Below are positions 1 to 7,977 of a stretch of DNA of 64,000 nt, piece after piece. This DNA is from Phycisphaeraceae bacterium (GTDB lineage Bacteria > Planctomycetota > Phycisphaerae > Phycisphaerales > UBA1924), in the NCBI GenBank assembly GCA_020639135.1, contig JACKHE010000004.1, positions 124,001 through 188,000 on the forward strand, in the 5' to 3' direction. The notes under the pieces are model-generated. The model had not been told where the DNA came from. It did not search any database and saw only the letters and a program-made list of their open reading frames with translations. A program made the translations under genes and the position numbers. Each line of letters starts with the position of its first letter. The first letter of the stretch is position 1.

Positions 1-468
1 GACGTCGATGACGCCGCGCGGCCTGCGCGTGACGGTGGGCCCGGGCTCGGGGAACCATCCGGTCTGGAGGAGCGCCCACTGCGCCTCTTCGAGGGATTCG
101 GTGTCGAGGGGGTTCGGCGAGCAGCGCGTCAGGACGGTCTCGATCAGGTTGTGCTGGATGGACTGGGGGAGCCAGGTCTGTGTCTCGCCGGAGAGGGTCG
201 GCCACTGGAAACGGACGTCGAGCGGATCGGCGCGGGTGTCGCCGACGTGCTCGCGCAGGGGGCCGACGCCGAGGGCCGCCCCGGCGGCGATGACGGTGAC
301 GAGCGCGGCGCCGGCGATTCGCCCGAAGGCGGTCTCGTCGTCCTTCTTGAAGAGGATCGCGGCGAGCGTCCGGCCTGCGCCGATCAGCCCCCCCACCGGC
401 TCGCCCACGAGGAGGTAGGGGCGGGACTTGCTCTTCTTTTTGCCGCTGGATCGCCGGGTTTTCGCCAT
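1..468 (-). CDS. ftsQ: Cell division protein FtsQ, 3' end beyond window
   Basis: This reading frame starts at an ATG at 468 and stays open to the left edge, giving 156 visible residues. The N-terminus is short and very basic (MAKTRRSSGKKKSKSR). One hydrophobic segment follows at about residues 53-70 (rich in Ala, Val and Ile), then a periplasmic part. The last visible residues (TGWFPEPGPTVTRRPRGVIDV) fit the POTRA and beta-domain start of FtsQ/DivIB proteins. FtsQ links early and late divisome components at the septum. It lies 102 bases after ddl in a murC-murB-ddl-ftsQ order, which is the usual place for ftsQ in division and cell-wall clusters, so the call rests on both topology and context. 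Confidence 0.82.
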   Translation of the reverse strand, partial: MAKTRRSSGKKKSKSRPYLLVGEPVGGLIGAGRTLAAILFKKDDETAFGRIAGAALVTVIAAGAALGVGPLREHVGDTRADPLDVRFQWPTLSGETQTWLPQSIQHNLIETVLTRCSPNPLDTESLEEAQWALLQTGWFPEPGPTVTRRPRGVIDV

Positions 469-570
469 GCGCGGATCGCTCCTGCCTCGGGGCTGGGACT
501 GGGGGACCATGGGAACATCAACTTCGGCACAGCGGGGGCGATCCCTGCACCGGCGGGGGCGCGGCGACGC

Positions 571-1527
571 TCAGGTGGCGGCGACAGGGATCGGCCCGGG
601 GATGGGGGCGGTCATGCAGGCGGTTTCGACGAGCATCGAGCAGACCCGGGGGAACCCGATCCCGACGGCGGCGGCCGCCTTGGGCAGCAGCGAGTGCGAG
701 GTGAATCCCGGCATGGTGTTGATCTCGAGGAACCAGGCGGCGCCGGTGGCGTCCAGGAGCCAGTCGGAGCGGGAGATCTGCTCGGCGCCGATGGCGCGGG
801 CGATCGCGGCGGTGGCGTGGGTGATCCGCTGCGCCACGCCCGGCGGGAGTCCGGGATCGACGGTGTAGATCGTGTCGTCGCGGTGGTACTTCGCCTGGTA
901 GTCGTAGAGCCCCTCGGCTGGGGTGATCTCGACGATGGGGAGCGTGCGGCCCGCGAGGACGCCGACGGTGAGCTCGCGGCCGGCGATGTAGGGCTCGACC
1001 ATCGCCGCACATTGGGCCGCAACCGCGCGCTGTTTCGTCGCGGCGTGCGCGGCGTTCCACTGGTCGCGTGTGCGGCAGACGAAGAGCCCGACGGTCGAAC
1101 CCTCGTGGACGGGCTTGATGACGACGGGCAGCGGGAGCGGGGGCTCGTGGTCGCTGGCGTTGAAGGCGCAGGCGACGGCGGTGCGCGCGCCGAGCGTTGC
1201 GGCGAGGAGTTTCGACCCCATCTTGTCCATCGCGAGCCGGGCGGTGCGCGCCCGGGCGCCGACGAAGGGTCGGCCGTCCTGTTCGAGCAGGTCCTGCATC
1301 GGTCCGCCCTCGCCCCACGGGCCGTGGAGGGCGGGGAAGACGACATCGCCGGGCATGGCGCGGAGTTCGTCGAGCGTGATGGCGTCGATGCAGCGGTGCT
1401 CGACGGGGAATCCCTCGTCGAGGAGCCCCTGTCGGATGGCGCCGGCGCTGTCGATGCTGACCTGGCGTTCGGCGTCGGGTCCTCCGGCGAGGACGAGGAC
1501 GGTGGGCTTGCGGGGATCGGTGTTCAA
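571..1527 (-). CDS. ddl: D-alanine--D-alanine ligase
   Basis: Ddl joins two D-alanines with ATP to make the dipeptide for the peptidoglycan pentapeptide. The 318-residue length is normal. An N-terminal 'VLVLAGGPDAERQVSIDS' segment matches the start of the fold, and 'EINTMPGFTSHSLLP' near the C-terminus carries the metal- and substrate-binding Glu and Asn of the ATP-grasp domain. The start chosen is TTG at 1527, which overlaps the murB stop by 4 bases (TTGA) and has GGAGA about 9 bases upstream. The next in-frame ATG would remove the conserved N-terminal region. It is translationally coupled to murB and followed by ftsQ. Confidence 0.93.
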   Translation of the reverse strand: MNTDPRKPTVLVLAGGPDAERQVSIDSAGAIRQGLLDEGFPVEHRCIDAITLDELRAMPGDVVFPALHGPWGEGGPMQDLLEQDGRPFVGARARTARLAMDKMGSKLLAATLGARTAVACAFNASDHEPPLPLPVVIKPVHEGSTVGLFVCRTRDQWNAAHAATKQRAVAAQCAAMVEPYIAGRELTVGVLAGRTLPIVEITPAEGLYDYQAKYHRDDTIYTVDPGLPPGVAQRITHATAAIARAIGAEQISRSDWLLDATGAAWFLEINTMPGFTSHSLLPKAAAAVGIGFPRVCSMLVETACMTAPIPGPIPVAAT

Positions 1528-2405
1528 CGGGAGCGTCTCCAGATGACGACCTCGCGCTCGAGGGTGACGCCGTGGGCGTCGCGGACACGCTGCTCGACCA
1601 TCTCCATGAGCCCGATGGCGTCGTGGGCGCAGCCGCCGGGATCGATGCAGATGAAGTTGGCGTGCTTCTCGGAGACGTGCGCGGCGTGGTGTCGGAGGCC
1701 CTTGCAGCCGGCCTGGTCGATGAGGGCTCCGGCGCTGACGCGCTCTCCGGCGACAACGGGGTTCTTGAAGGCGCAGCCGGCGGATCGCTCGGCGAGGGGC
1801 TGCGAGTTCTTCTTGTACTCCATGATCCGCTTGAGCGATTCGCGGAGCGTCTCGGGATCGCCCGGGGTCAGGGCGAAGTCAACGCGGACGACGACGCATC
1901 GGGTCAGGCCGGAGCTGCGGTAGCCGAACTCGATCTCGGCGCGATCGAGGTCGCGCACGGCGCCGTCGGGATCGACGATCTGGACGGTGTTGACGAGGTC
2001 GGCGATCTCACCCCAGGCTCCCCCGGCGTTCATGGCGACGGCGCCGCCGACGGTCGCGGGGATGCCGCCGAGGCGTTCGAGCCCGCCGAGACCGTTGCGG
2101 ATGGTCTCGGTGATGAGCGCGGGGAGCTTGACGCCCGCGCCGGCGCGGACGGTGGTGTCGTCGGGGTATTCGATGGTGTTGAGGCGCTTGAGGCAGAGGA
2201 CGAGGCCGTCAACGCCGTCGTCATCGACGAGGAGGTTGGCGCCGTCGCCGAGGACGCGGACGGGGTGGTGCTCGCGGACGAGCTGGGCGACGGCCTCGAT
2301 GGTGTCCGGCCTGGCGAGCGCGTCGGCGGTCCCCCCCACGCCGAACCATGTCGGGAGGAAGGCGTTGTGTTCGATCGGTGTTGACGCTTGTGCGGTGGTC
2401 ATCAT
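1524..2405 (-). CDS. murB: UDP-N-acetylmuramate dehydrogenase
   Basis: MurB reduces UDP-GlcNAc-enolpyruvate to UDP-MurNAc with NADPH and FAD. The 293-residue protein shows the FAD-binding elements 'NTWFGVGG'-like (here LPTWFGVGGTADALARP), 'VLGDGANLLVDDDGVDGLV' and 'GIPATVGGAVAMNAGGAWGEI'. The C-terminal part contains 'SAGCAFKNP' with the catalytic Ser region and 'HANFI'. These features, with no inserted extra domain, suggest a type II (short) MurB. The start is the first of two ATG codons at 2405, which overlaps the murC stop (ATGA). A longer frame exists upstream but lies inside murC and is rejected. Confidence 0.93.
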   Translation of the reverse strand: MMTTAQASTPIEHNAFLPTWFGVGGTADALARPDTIEAVAQLVREHHPVRVLGDGANLLVDDDGVDGLVLCLKRLNTIEYPDDTTVRAGAGVKLPALITETIRNGLGGLERLGGIPATVGGAVAMNAGGAWGEIADLVNTVQIVDPDGAVRDLDRAEIEFGYRSSGLTRCVVVRVDFALTPGDPETLRESLKRIMEYKKNSQPLAERSAGCAFKNPVVAGERVSAGALIDQAGCKGLRHHAAHVSEKHANFICIDPGGCAHDAIGLMEMVEQRVRDAHGVTLEREVVIWRRSR

Positions 2406-3901
2406 GACGCCCTCGCGGTGACGGCGCCGGGGCATGCGGCGCGCTGGACGAAACGGTGCGCGACCTTCCAGACGGGTCCGGCGCCCATGACGACGAGCAG
2501 GTCGCCGGGCTCGCACCAGCGGCTCAGGTGATCGACGATGTCGTCGAAGGCGTCGATGTGCGTCGCCTCGACGCCGCGCTCGCGGAGCTTGCGGACGAGA
2601 TCGTCGGCGCCGATGAGTGTCTTCTCATGCTCGGTGTCGCGGACGAAGTAGATGTGCGGGACGATGACGGCGTCGGCGCAGGAGAAGGACTGGGCGAACT
2701 CGTCGAGGAGGAATCGCGTGCGGCTGTGCTGGTGGGGCTGGAAGACGCAGACGAGCCGGCCCGTCGGGCGCTCGTGCTGGCGGAGGGCGCGGAGCGTGGC
2801 GTCGATCTCGGCGGGGTGGTGCCCGTAATCGTCGTACACGGTGACCCCCCCCACTTCGCCCAGGCGCTGGAGTCGGCGATCGACGCCCTGGAATGAAGCG
2901 AGCGCGTCGGCGGCGCGCCGGGGATCGGCGCCGACGGTGATCGCCAGGGCGCAGGCGAAGGCGCTGTTGAGCGCGTTGTGGACGCCCGGGGTGGGGTTGG
3001 TCCAGCGCGCGAGCTCGGCGCCGTCTCTGCTGAGGGTCACGAGCGCTGATTCGGGGTCGAACCCGACGCGCCAGTCGGCCTCGGGGGAGAGGCCGAGGGT
3101 CTCGACCCTGGCGCGGACGCCGGCGGCGACCTCGGTGCGGTGCGCGCCGTCGTGGGCGATCAGGAGCAGCCCGCCCTCGTCCGCGGGCGGGACGCGCCGC
3201 GCGAACTCGTTGAAGGCCTCGATGACGCCGGCGAGGTCGTGGTAGATGTCCAGGTGATCGGCGTCCACGTTGGTGATGGCGGCGATGGTCGGGTGGTGGC
3301 TGTGGAAGGAGCGGTTGAACTCGCACGCCTCGGCGAGGAGGAGGCCGGGCTCGCCGGCGCGCGGGCCGGCGGGGATGCGCTTGGCGCCCAGGTGGAACCC
3401 GGTCGGCGCGGCGTCGGGGTTGTTGTTGAGCTGCCTGCAGGCGGCGCCGACGATGACGGTGGGCTCGAGGCCGGTCTGGATGAGCGTGTGCCCCAGCGCG
3501 GCGACTGTGGAGGACTTGCCGTGGGCGCCGGCGACGGCGATGGCGGTGCGGCCGATCATGCAGCGGCCCAGCGCCTGGGCGTAGGTCATGACGGGGAGCC
3601 CGCGGCGCTTGGCCTCGACGAGCTGGGGGTGCTCCGGCTTGATGGCGGCGGAGGCGATGACGAGCTGCGCCGCGGCGGGGAGGGCGCCGGGGTCGGCGCA
3701 TTCGACGGGGAATCCCTCCGCGATGAGGGCGTCGGTGACGCTCGAAGGGGTCTGATCGGATCCGGTGACCCGGGCGCCGCGGGCGCGGAACATGCGGGCG
3801 AGTCCCGACATGCCGCAGCCGCCGATGCCGACGAAGTGCGCGGCGGCGCCGTCGAGATCGAAGACGCCGGGGTCGAGATGGAGGGCAGGCCTGGCTGGCA
3901 C
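2402..3901 (-). CDS. murC: UDP-N-acetylmuramate--L-alanine ligase
   Basis: MurC adds L-alanine to UDP-MurNAc, the first amino-acid step of stem-peptide synthesis. The protein has 499 residues. It carries 'HFVGIGGCGMSGLARMF' (N-terminal UDP-binding Rossmann motif) and 'VAGAHGKSSTVAALGH' as the ATP P-loop, where most MurC proteins read GTHGKTTT. It then has 'NVDADHLDIY', and 'YDDYGHHPAEIDATL' with the DDYxHHPxEI signature. The start is GTG at 3901; no in-frame ATG comes early enough to keep the N-terminal motif. It is the first gene of the cluster, since the next gene upstream runs divergently. The P-loop variant (Ala for Thr, Ser for Thr) looks conservative. Confidence 0.94.
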   Translation of the reverse strand: MPARPALHLDPGVFDLDGAAAHFVGIGGCGMSGLARMFRARGARVTGSDQTPSSVTDALIAEGFPVECADPGALPAAAQLVIASAAIKPEHPQLVEAKRRGLPVMTYAQALGRCMIGRTAIAVAGAHGKSSTVAALGHTLIQTGLEPTVIVGAACRQLNNNPDAAPTGFHLGAKRIPAGPRAGEPGLLLAEACEFNRSFHSHHPTIAAITNVDADHLDIYHDLAGVIEAFNEFARRVPPADEGGLLLIAHDGAHRTEVAAGVRARVETLGLSPEADWRVGFDPESALVTLSRDGAELARWTNPTPGVHNALNSAFACALAITVGADPRRAADALASFQGVDRRLQRLGEVGGVTVYDDYGHHPAEIDATLRALRQHERPTGRLVCVFQPHQHSRTRFLLDEFAQSFSCADAVIVPHIYFVRDTEHEKTLIGADDLVRKLRERGVEATHIDAFDDIVDHLSRWCEPGDLLVVMGAGPVWKVAHRFVQRAACPGAVTARAS

Positions 3902-3990
3902 GGGGATTCAGGGTATCGGTTCGGCGCGTGGCGTCGATGGAAAAGTCGGCGGATGGCGCGTTTGGGGTGAGACGCCGGATCCGGCGGGGG

Positions 3991-4018
3991 TTGTGCCGGG
4001 GCGGTGAGGGCGTATCGT
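3991..4018 (+). promoter_or_regulatory. Possible sigma-70-type promoter for the Nudix gene
   Basis: TTGTGC at 3991-3996 and TATCGT at 4013-4018 are separated by 16 bases. The -10-like box ends 8 bases before the ATG at 4027, so a transcript starting here would have almost no leader. Recognised by eye only. Confidence 0.4.
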
Positions 4019-4026
4019 GTCGTCCA

Positions 4027-4530
4027 ATGACGTCATCGGAACCGATCCCGTACAAGATCGCCGTGCTGTGCGACCTGCGCGATGCGCGGGGGCGCGTGCT
4101 GCTGCTGCACCGGGCCAAGGCCCCGAACAAGGGGATGTACAGCCCGATCGGGGGGAAGCTGGAGCAGGCGATCGGCGAGAGCCCCGCGCGGTGCGCACAG
4201 CGGGAGATCGCCGAGGAGGCGGGGATCGATGTCCCGATCGAGCGGCTGCGGCTGGCGGGGGTGATCAGCGAGCAGGCGTACGAGAACGAGACGCACTGGC
4301 TGCTGTTCGTGTACCGGGTGATCGGCCCGGTCGAGGTCGAGGCGGGCCCCATGGACGAGGGGGTGCTCGAGTGGCACGACCCGACGACGATCGGCTCGCT
4401 GGACATGCCCGAGACGGACCGGAAGGTGCTGTGGCCCATGCTGCGGGATCACGAGGACGGGTTCTTCGCGGTGCACATTGACTGCTCCGGGGATGAGATC
4501 ATCTGGAGCGTCGAGCAGTCGCAGCGGTGA
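4027..4530 (+). CDS. Nudix hydrolase
   Basis: Nudix proteins hydrolyse nucleoside diphosphates linked to another group. The 167-residue protein contains 'GGKLEQAIGESPARCAQREI' followed by AEEAGI. The REIAEEAGI half is canonical, but the Gly-to-Glu spacing is seven residues instead of the usual five, i.e. a two-residue insertion in the first half of the box. The N-terminal strand (YKIAVLCDLRDARGRVLLLHRA) and MYSPIGGK fit ADP-ribose/NTP pyrophosphatase-like members, but the substrate cannot be read from sequence. ATG 4027 is chosen because conserved sequence begins just after it and a promoter-like -10 lies 8 bases before. The stop overlaps the start of the AraC-type gene (GTGA), so the two are translationally coupled. 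Confidence 0.85.
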   Translation: MTSSEPIPYKIAVLCDLRDARGRVLLLHRAKAPNKGMYSPIGGKLEQAIGESPARCAQREIAEEAGIDVPIERLRLAGVISEQAYENETHWLLFVYRVIGPVEVEAGPMDEGVLEWHDPTTIGSLDMPETDRKVLWPMLRDHEDGFFAVHIDCSGDEIIWSVEQSQR

Positions 4531-5663
4531 GCGCCGAGGACTCCAGCGCGATCCGGCTGAGCCCGCTGGAGCCGCTGGCTTGTGCGGTGGAGCCGGACAT
4601 CCCGGCGCCGTGGTCGCACACGGCGGACACTGTGCGCGCGTGGGTGGAGAACGAGTCGGCGTGCGATTCGTTCTCGCTGTGGCTGGTGAGCCTGGACAAC
4701 CCGGCGCCGGACGAGCTGATGGCGTGCTGGGGTTTGTCGGCCGAGGCGGTGTCGGACTGGACGCTGACGGGCCGGGGGCGGGACCGGCTGTTCCAGCGGG
4801 CGTTGCGGGAGGGCATCGCGGTGGGGACCGCGGCGGCGCCGCAGACGCAGGTGCTCGCCGGCGCTCCGGGCGCGCACGTGGTGTATCACCTGCACCCGGA
4901 ATCGCTGCAGCGGCGTCGGTGGTGGCTGGTGACGCTGGCGCGGTCGGGGCAGGCGTACCGGCCCGAGGAGCTGCGTTCGATCGAACTGATGGCAAGGCAG
5001 TGGCAGGCGGTGTTCAATCGCCCGGCCGAGCGCGGGATGCACCGGCTGCTGATTGGGGCGGACGATCGGCTGATCCACGCGGACCCGGCGACTCGGCGGA
5101 CGCTGGGGAGGTCGGGCGTCTCGTCGGGGGAGCTGTGCCGGACGCTCAGCGCGGTGCGCGAGCAGCGGTGGCCGGAGGTCGGGGACGGGCGGCCGCTGGA
5201 CATGACGATCACGATCGGGAAGGTCCCGCACTGGGTGGCGCTGCGGCGGAACCGGGCGGCGGCGCTGCGCGAGGCGGCGCACTGGCACGCGCAGCTGCGT
5301 CCGCTGGAGGGGGCGAACACGCTGCCGGCGGTGGAAGAGCTGGCGGACCTGCGCGTGGCGAGAGCGCTGGCGGCGATCCACGACGGGTTCGCGACGGCGA
5401 TCAACCTGGACGCGATCGCGGAATCGGCGGGGCTGAGCCCACATCATTTCCACCGATTGTTCACTACGGTGGTTGGTGTCTCGCCCAAGCGGTACACGAC
5501 GCTGAAACGGATGCAGGCGGCGCGGTGGCTGCTGCGGACGACGAGGGCGCCGATCGGGTCGATCGGGGTCGGGGTCGGGTACGCGACGGCGGCGCACTTC
5601 GCGTCGGCGTTCAAGGGTGTGGTCGGTGTGACGCCCGGCGAGTATCGGCTGGGATCCGGATGA
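4527..5663 (+). CDS. AraC/XylS-family transcriptional regulator
   Basis: This is a 378-residue protein with a C-terminal double helix-turn-helix at about residues 275-372. Diagnostic stretches are 'NLDAIAESAGLSPHHFHRLF', 'VGVSPKRYTTLKRMQAARWLL', and GVGYATAAHFASAFKGVVGVTPGEYR, which is the AraC signature of the second HTH. The first 270 residues are not recognised. They may be a ligand or sensory domain, perhaps GAF-like (the segment around MARQWQAVF and PEELRSIEL suggests this weakly). The start is GTG at 4527, overlapping the Nudix stop by 4 bases. The tight Nudix-regulator-dehydrogenase order suggests that it controls this small operon. Confidence 0.85.
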   Translation: MSAEDSSAIRLSPLEPLACAVEPDIPAPWSHTADTVRAWVENESACDSFSLWLVSLDNPAPDELMACWGLSAEAVSDWTLTGRGRDRLFQRALREGIAVGTAAAPQTQVLAGAPGAHVVYHLHPESLQRRRWWLVTLARSGQAYRPEELRSIELMARQWQAVFNRPAERGMHRLLIGADDRLIHADPATRRTLGRSGVSSGELCRTLSAVREQRWPEVGDGRPLDMTITIGKVPHWVALRRNRAAALREAAHWHAQLRPLEGANTLPAVEELADLRVARALAAIHDGFATAINLDAIAESAGLSPHHFHRLFTTVVGVSPKRYTTLKRMQAARWLLRTTRAPIGSIGVGVGYATAAHFASAFKGVVGVTPGEYRLGSG

Positions 5664-5676
5664 CAAGGAGCGAGCG

Positions 5677-6354
5677 ATGGCGATGACATGGTTGATCACC
5701 GGGGCGAACCGGGGCATCGGGCTGGAGATGGCGCGGCAGCTGCGCGAGCGGGGCGACGTCGTGGTCGGGACGGCGCGGGACCCGGGCGACGCCGAGGCGC
5801 TGGAAGCGGTCGCGGAGCGGGTGATCAAGCTGGACGTGTCGAGCGAGGCGAGCATCGAGTGGGCGGCGATGGAGCTCGGGGAGATGCCGCTGGATGCGCT
5901 GGTGAACAACGCGGGGTCGCCGCCGGTGAAGGGATCGATCACGGAGCTGGACCTGGCGGAGTTCGAGGCGGCGATGGCGATCCACGCGCTGGGGCCCCTG
6001 CGGGTGACGCGGGCGGTGCTGCCGAACCTGCGGCGGGGCTCGGGGAAGCTGATCGTGACGATCTCAAGCGAGCTGGGGTCGAACGAGATCGCGCAGGGGA
6101 GCCTGTACTACGGCTACAAGATGGGCAAGGCGGCGGCGAACATGTTCACCTCGACGCTGGGGACGGACCTGAAATCGGAGGGGTTCACCTGTCTGGCGAT
6201 GCACCCGGGGTGGGTCTCGACTCGGATGGGCGGCGAGCAGGCCCCGGTGACCCCCGAGGAGAGTGTGTCGGCGATGCTCAAGGCACTGGGGGGGCTTGGA
6301 CCGGGGGATTCGGGGTCGTTCGTGGACCGGTTCGGGGAGGGGCTGGCGTATTAG
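5677..6354 (+). CDS. Short-chain dehydrogenase/reductase (SDR)
   Basis: NAD(P)-dependent oxidoreductase of 225 residues. It has the nucleotide-binding TGANRGIG motif at the N-terminus, the 'LVNNAGSP' structural motif, a Ser pair in 'IVTISSELGSNE', and a YYGYK catalytic Tyr-xxx-Lys. Overall it resembles the CsgA/sniffer-like SDR subgroup, which includes 'MAMHPGWVSTRMGGEQAPVTPEESV'-type C-termini (here shortened). The substrate is unknown. AAGGAG lies about 6 bases before the ATG. It starts 13 bases after the AraC gene, so co-transcription is likely. Confidence 0.88.
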   Translation: MAMTWLITGANRGIGLEMARQLRERGDVVVGTARDPGDAEALEAVAERVIKLDVSSEASIEWAAMELGEMPLDALVNNAGSPPVKGSITELDLAEFEAAMAIHALGPLRVTRAVLPNLRRGSGKLIVTISSELGSNEIAQGSLYYGYKMGKAAANMFTSTLGTDLKSEGFTCLAMHPGWVSTRMGGEQAPVTPEESVSAMLKALGGLGPGDSGSFVDRFGEGLAY

Positions 6355-6737
6355 GGTGGATTGAGGGGGCGGGAAGAGCACGACCCAGCGGAGCTGGGTC
6401 GTGGCACTGGACTCCTGGAAGCGCGACCCAGCGGAGCCGGGTCGTGGCACGGGGGGGCGTTGGGGGTAAGATGGCCTCTGGGCCGGGTTTCGGCGGTTGT
6501 CCTGCGGGGCGCCGACGGCGTGGCAACCCGGCTCGTTGGTCCTGCGTATTGATCCGGTCGCGGGAGTTGTGGTGGTGTGGCCTTGGGCTCGGCTCGGGGC
6601 CGCTGTCGCTCTCGCATTGGTCGGGTCGTCCGCCGGTCGGCGTGGTATTGCCGGTGCGGTGCGCATCTGGATTCGTTTCTTGCCGAGGCCGCCCCGGGGC
6701 GCCCGGCCTTGTTGTCCGTCGGAAGGAATCGATCGTC
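6355..6737 (+). other. Intergenic region with two hairpins and the pilT-like leader
   Basis: No gene is seen in this 383-base stretch. The first 100 bases hold two near-identical hairpins (6381-6401 and 6422-6442, listed separately). The rest is G+C-rich leader with no clear promoter consensus. GGAAGGA at 6721-6727 is the likely ribosome binding site for the next gene. Confidence 0.6.
6381..6452 (+). repeat. Two tandem REP-like hairpin repeats
   Basis: CGACCCAGC-GGA-GCTGGGTCG (6381-6401) followed by TGGCACTGG, and CGACCCAGC-GGA-GCCGGGTCG (6422-6442) followed by TGGCACGGG. The repeat period is 41 bases. Each is a 9-bp stem with a GGA loop, and neither is followed by a T-run on the plus strand, so they do not look like simple intrinsic terminators. 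The same GTGGCAC-type tail follows hairpins at 13631-13658, 32462-32490 (opposite strand) and 32510-32538. Confidence 0.75.
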
Positions 6738-7895
6738 ATGACCCCTGTTGAGACCCCCGCTCCCGGCGATTCGATCGTCGGGCACTGCACGCTGGACCCG
6801 GACAAGAAGCACGACCCGCACGCGACGCGTCTGGGGAAGTTTCTCAAGGCGTGCATCTCGTTCGGCGCGTCGGACCTGCTGGTCAAGACGGGCAAGGCGC
6901 CGGTGGTGCGGCTTCGGGGCGAGCTCAAGACGCTGGACACGGACCCGGTGACGCTGGAGGAGTACAAGAAGATCTGCGACCACATCCTGACGAAGGAGCA
7001 GTGGGAGGACCTTCACAAGTTCGGATCGGTGGACTTCGCGTACGACTACTCGGAGCGTGAGCGGTTCCGCGTGAACCTGTTCATGACGCGCGGGAAGCTG
7101 TCGATGGCGGCGCGTCTGATCACGAGCGACATCAAGCGGTTCCAGGACCTGTACCTGCCCCCGATCATGTCCGAGATCGCGATGCAGCCGCAGGGGATCG
7201 TGATCCTGGCGGGCGTGACGGGCTCGGGCAAATCGACGACGATCGCGTCGATGCTCAACTACATCAACGAGCAGAAGGCGGTTCACATCGTCACGATCGA
7301 GGACCCGATCGAGTACATCTTCGAGGACAAGAAGGCGACGATCCACCAGCGCGAGATCGGGATCGACTGCCTGGACTTCAAGGTCGCGCTGCGGGCGTTG
7401 GTGCGCGAGAACCCGGACGTGGTGCTTGTGGGCGAGATGCGCGACGCGGAGACGTTCGAGGCGGCGCTGCACGCGGCCGAGACCGGGCACCTGGTGTTCG
7501 GGACGATCCACGCGTCGAGCGCGCCGCAGACGTTCCAGCGGATCTACGACCTGTTCCCCGCGGAGGAGCGGGATCAGGTTCGGAAGATCATGGGGTACCA
7601 GATGCGGGCGATCGTGTACCAGAAGCTGCTGCCGACGCTGCACAAGAACATCCCGCGGATCCCGGCGGTGGAGATCCTGATCAACAACAGCGTGGTGCGG
7701 AAGTACATCCTGGAGGCCCGGGAGGGCGAGCTGCAGGAGATCCTGGTGACGCAGGAGGCCCAGAAGAGCGGGATGACCGACTTCAACGGCTCCCTTGTGA
7801 AGCTGGTGGAGGAGGAATACATTCACATGCGGACGGCGATGGAAGCGACGCCGAACGCGGACGAGCTCTCGATGCGTCTCAAGGGCATCGGCTGA
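6738..7895 (+). CDS. PilT-like twitching-motility/secretion ATPase
   Basis: A 385-residue hexameric ATPase of the PilT/VirB11 family, normally the retraction motor of type IV pili. Seen in the sequence: an N-terminal 'GASDLLVKTGKAPVVRLRGE' segment typical of PilT, Walker A GVTGSGKST at about residues 159-167, an Asp box 'HIVTIEDPIEYIFEDKKATI', Walker B-like 'ENPDVVLVGEMRDAETFEAA', and the His box 'AETGHLVFGTIHASSAPQT'. The AIRNLIRE-like C-terminal motif is not evident. The ATG at 6738 has GGAAGGA about 10 bases upstream. It is followed 82 bases later by a degenerate PilB-like gene. No pilin or PilC gene lies in the window, so its exact machine is unknown. Confidence 0.88.
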   Translation: MTPVETPAPGDSIVGHCTLDPDKKHDPHATRLGKFLKACISFGASDLLVKTGKAPVVRLRGELKTLDTDPVTLEEYKKICDHILTKEQWEDLHKFGSVDFAYDYSERERFRVNLFMTRGKLSMAARLITSDIKRFQDLYLPPIMSEIAMQPQGIVILAGVTGSGKSTTIASMLNYINEQKAVHIVTIEDPIEYIFEDKKATIHQREIGIDCLDFKVALRALVRENPDVVLVGEMRDAETFEAALHAAETGHLVFGTIHASSAPQTFQRIYDLFPAEERDQVRKIMGYQMRAIVYQKLLPTLHKNIPRIPAVEILINNSVVRKYILEAREGELQEILVTQEAQKSGMTDFNGSLVKLVEEEYIHMRTAMEATPNADELSMRLKGIG

Positions 7896-7977
7896 ACCGG
7901 GGGCGGCGTGCGCCACCCGGGCCCGCGCGGGCGCCGGGGGCGCCGGGCGCGACTGACCACGCGACAACGAAACCATC

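Noticed and set aside
151..1923. Long plus-strand frame antisense to ddl and murB
   Set aside because: It is a composition shadow: G+C-rich codons on the other strand leave few stops. The minus-strand proteins have clear family motifs, and this one has none.
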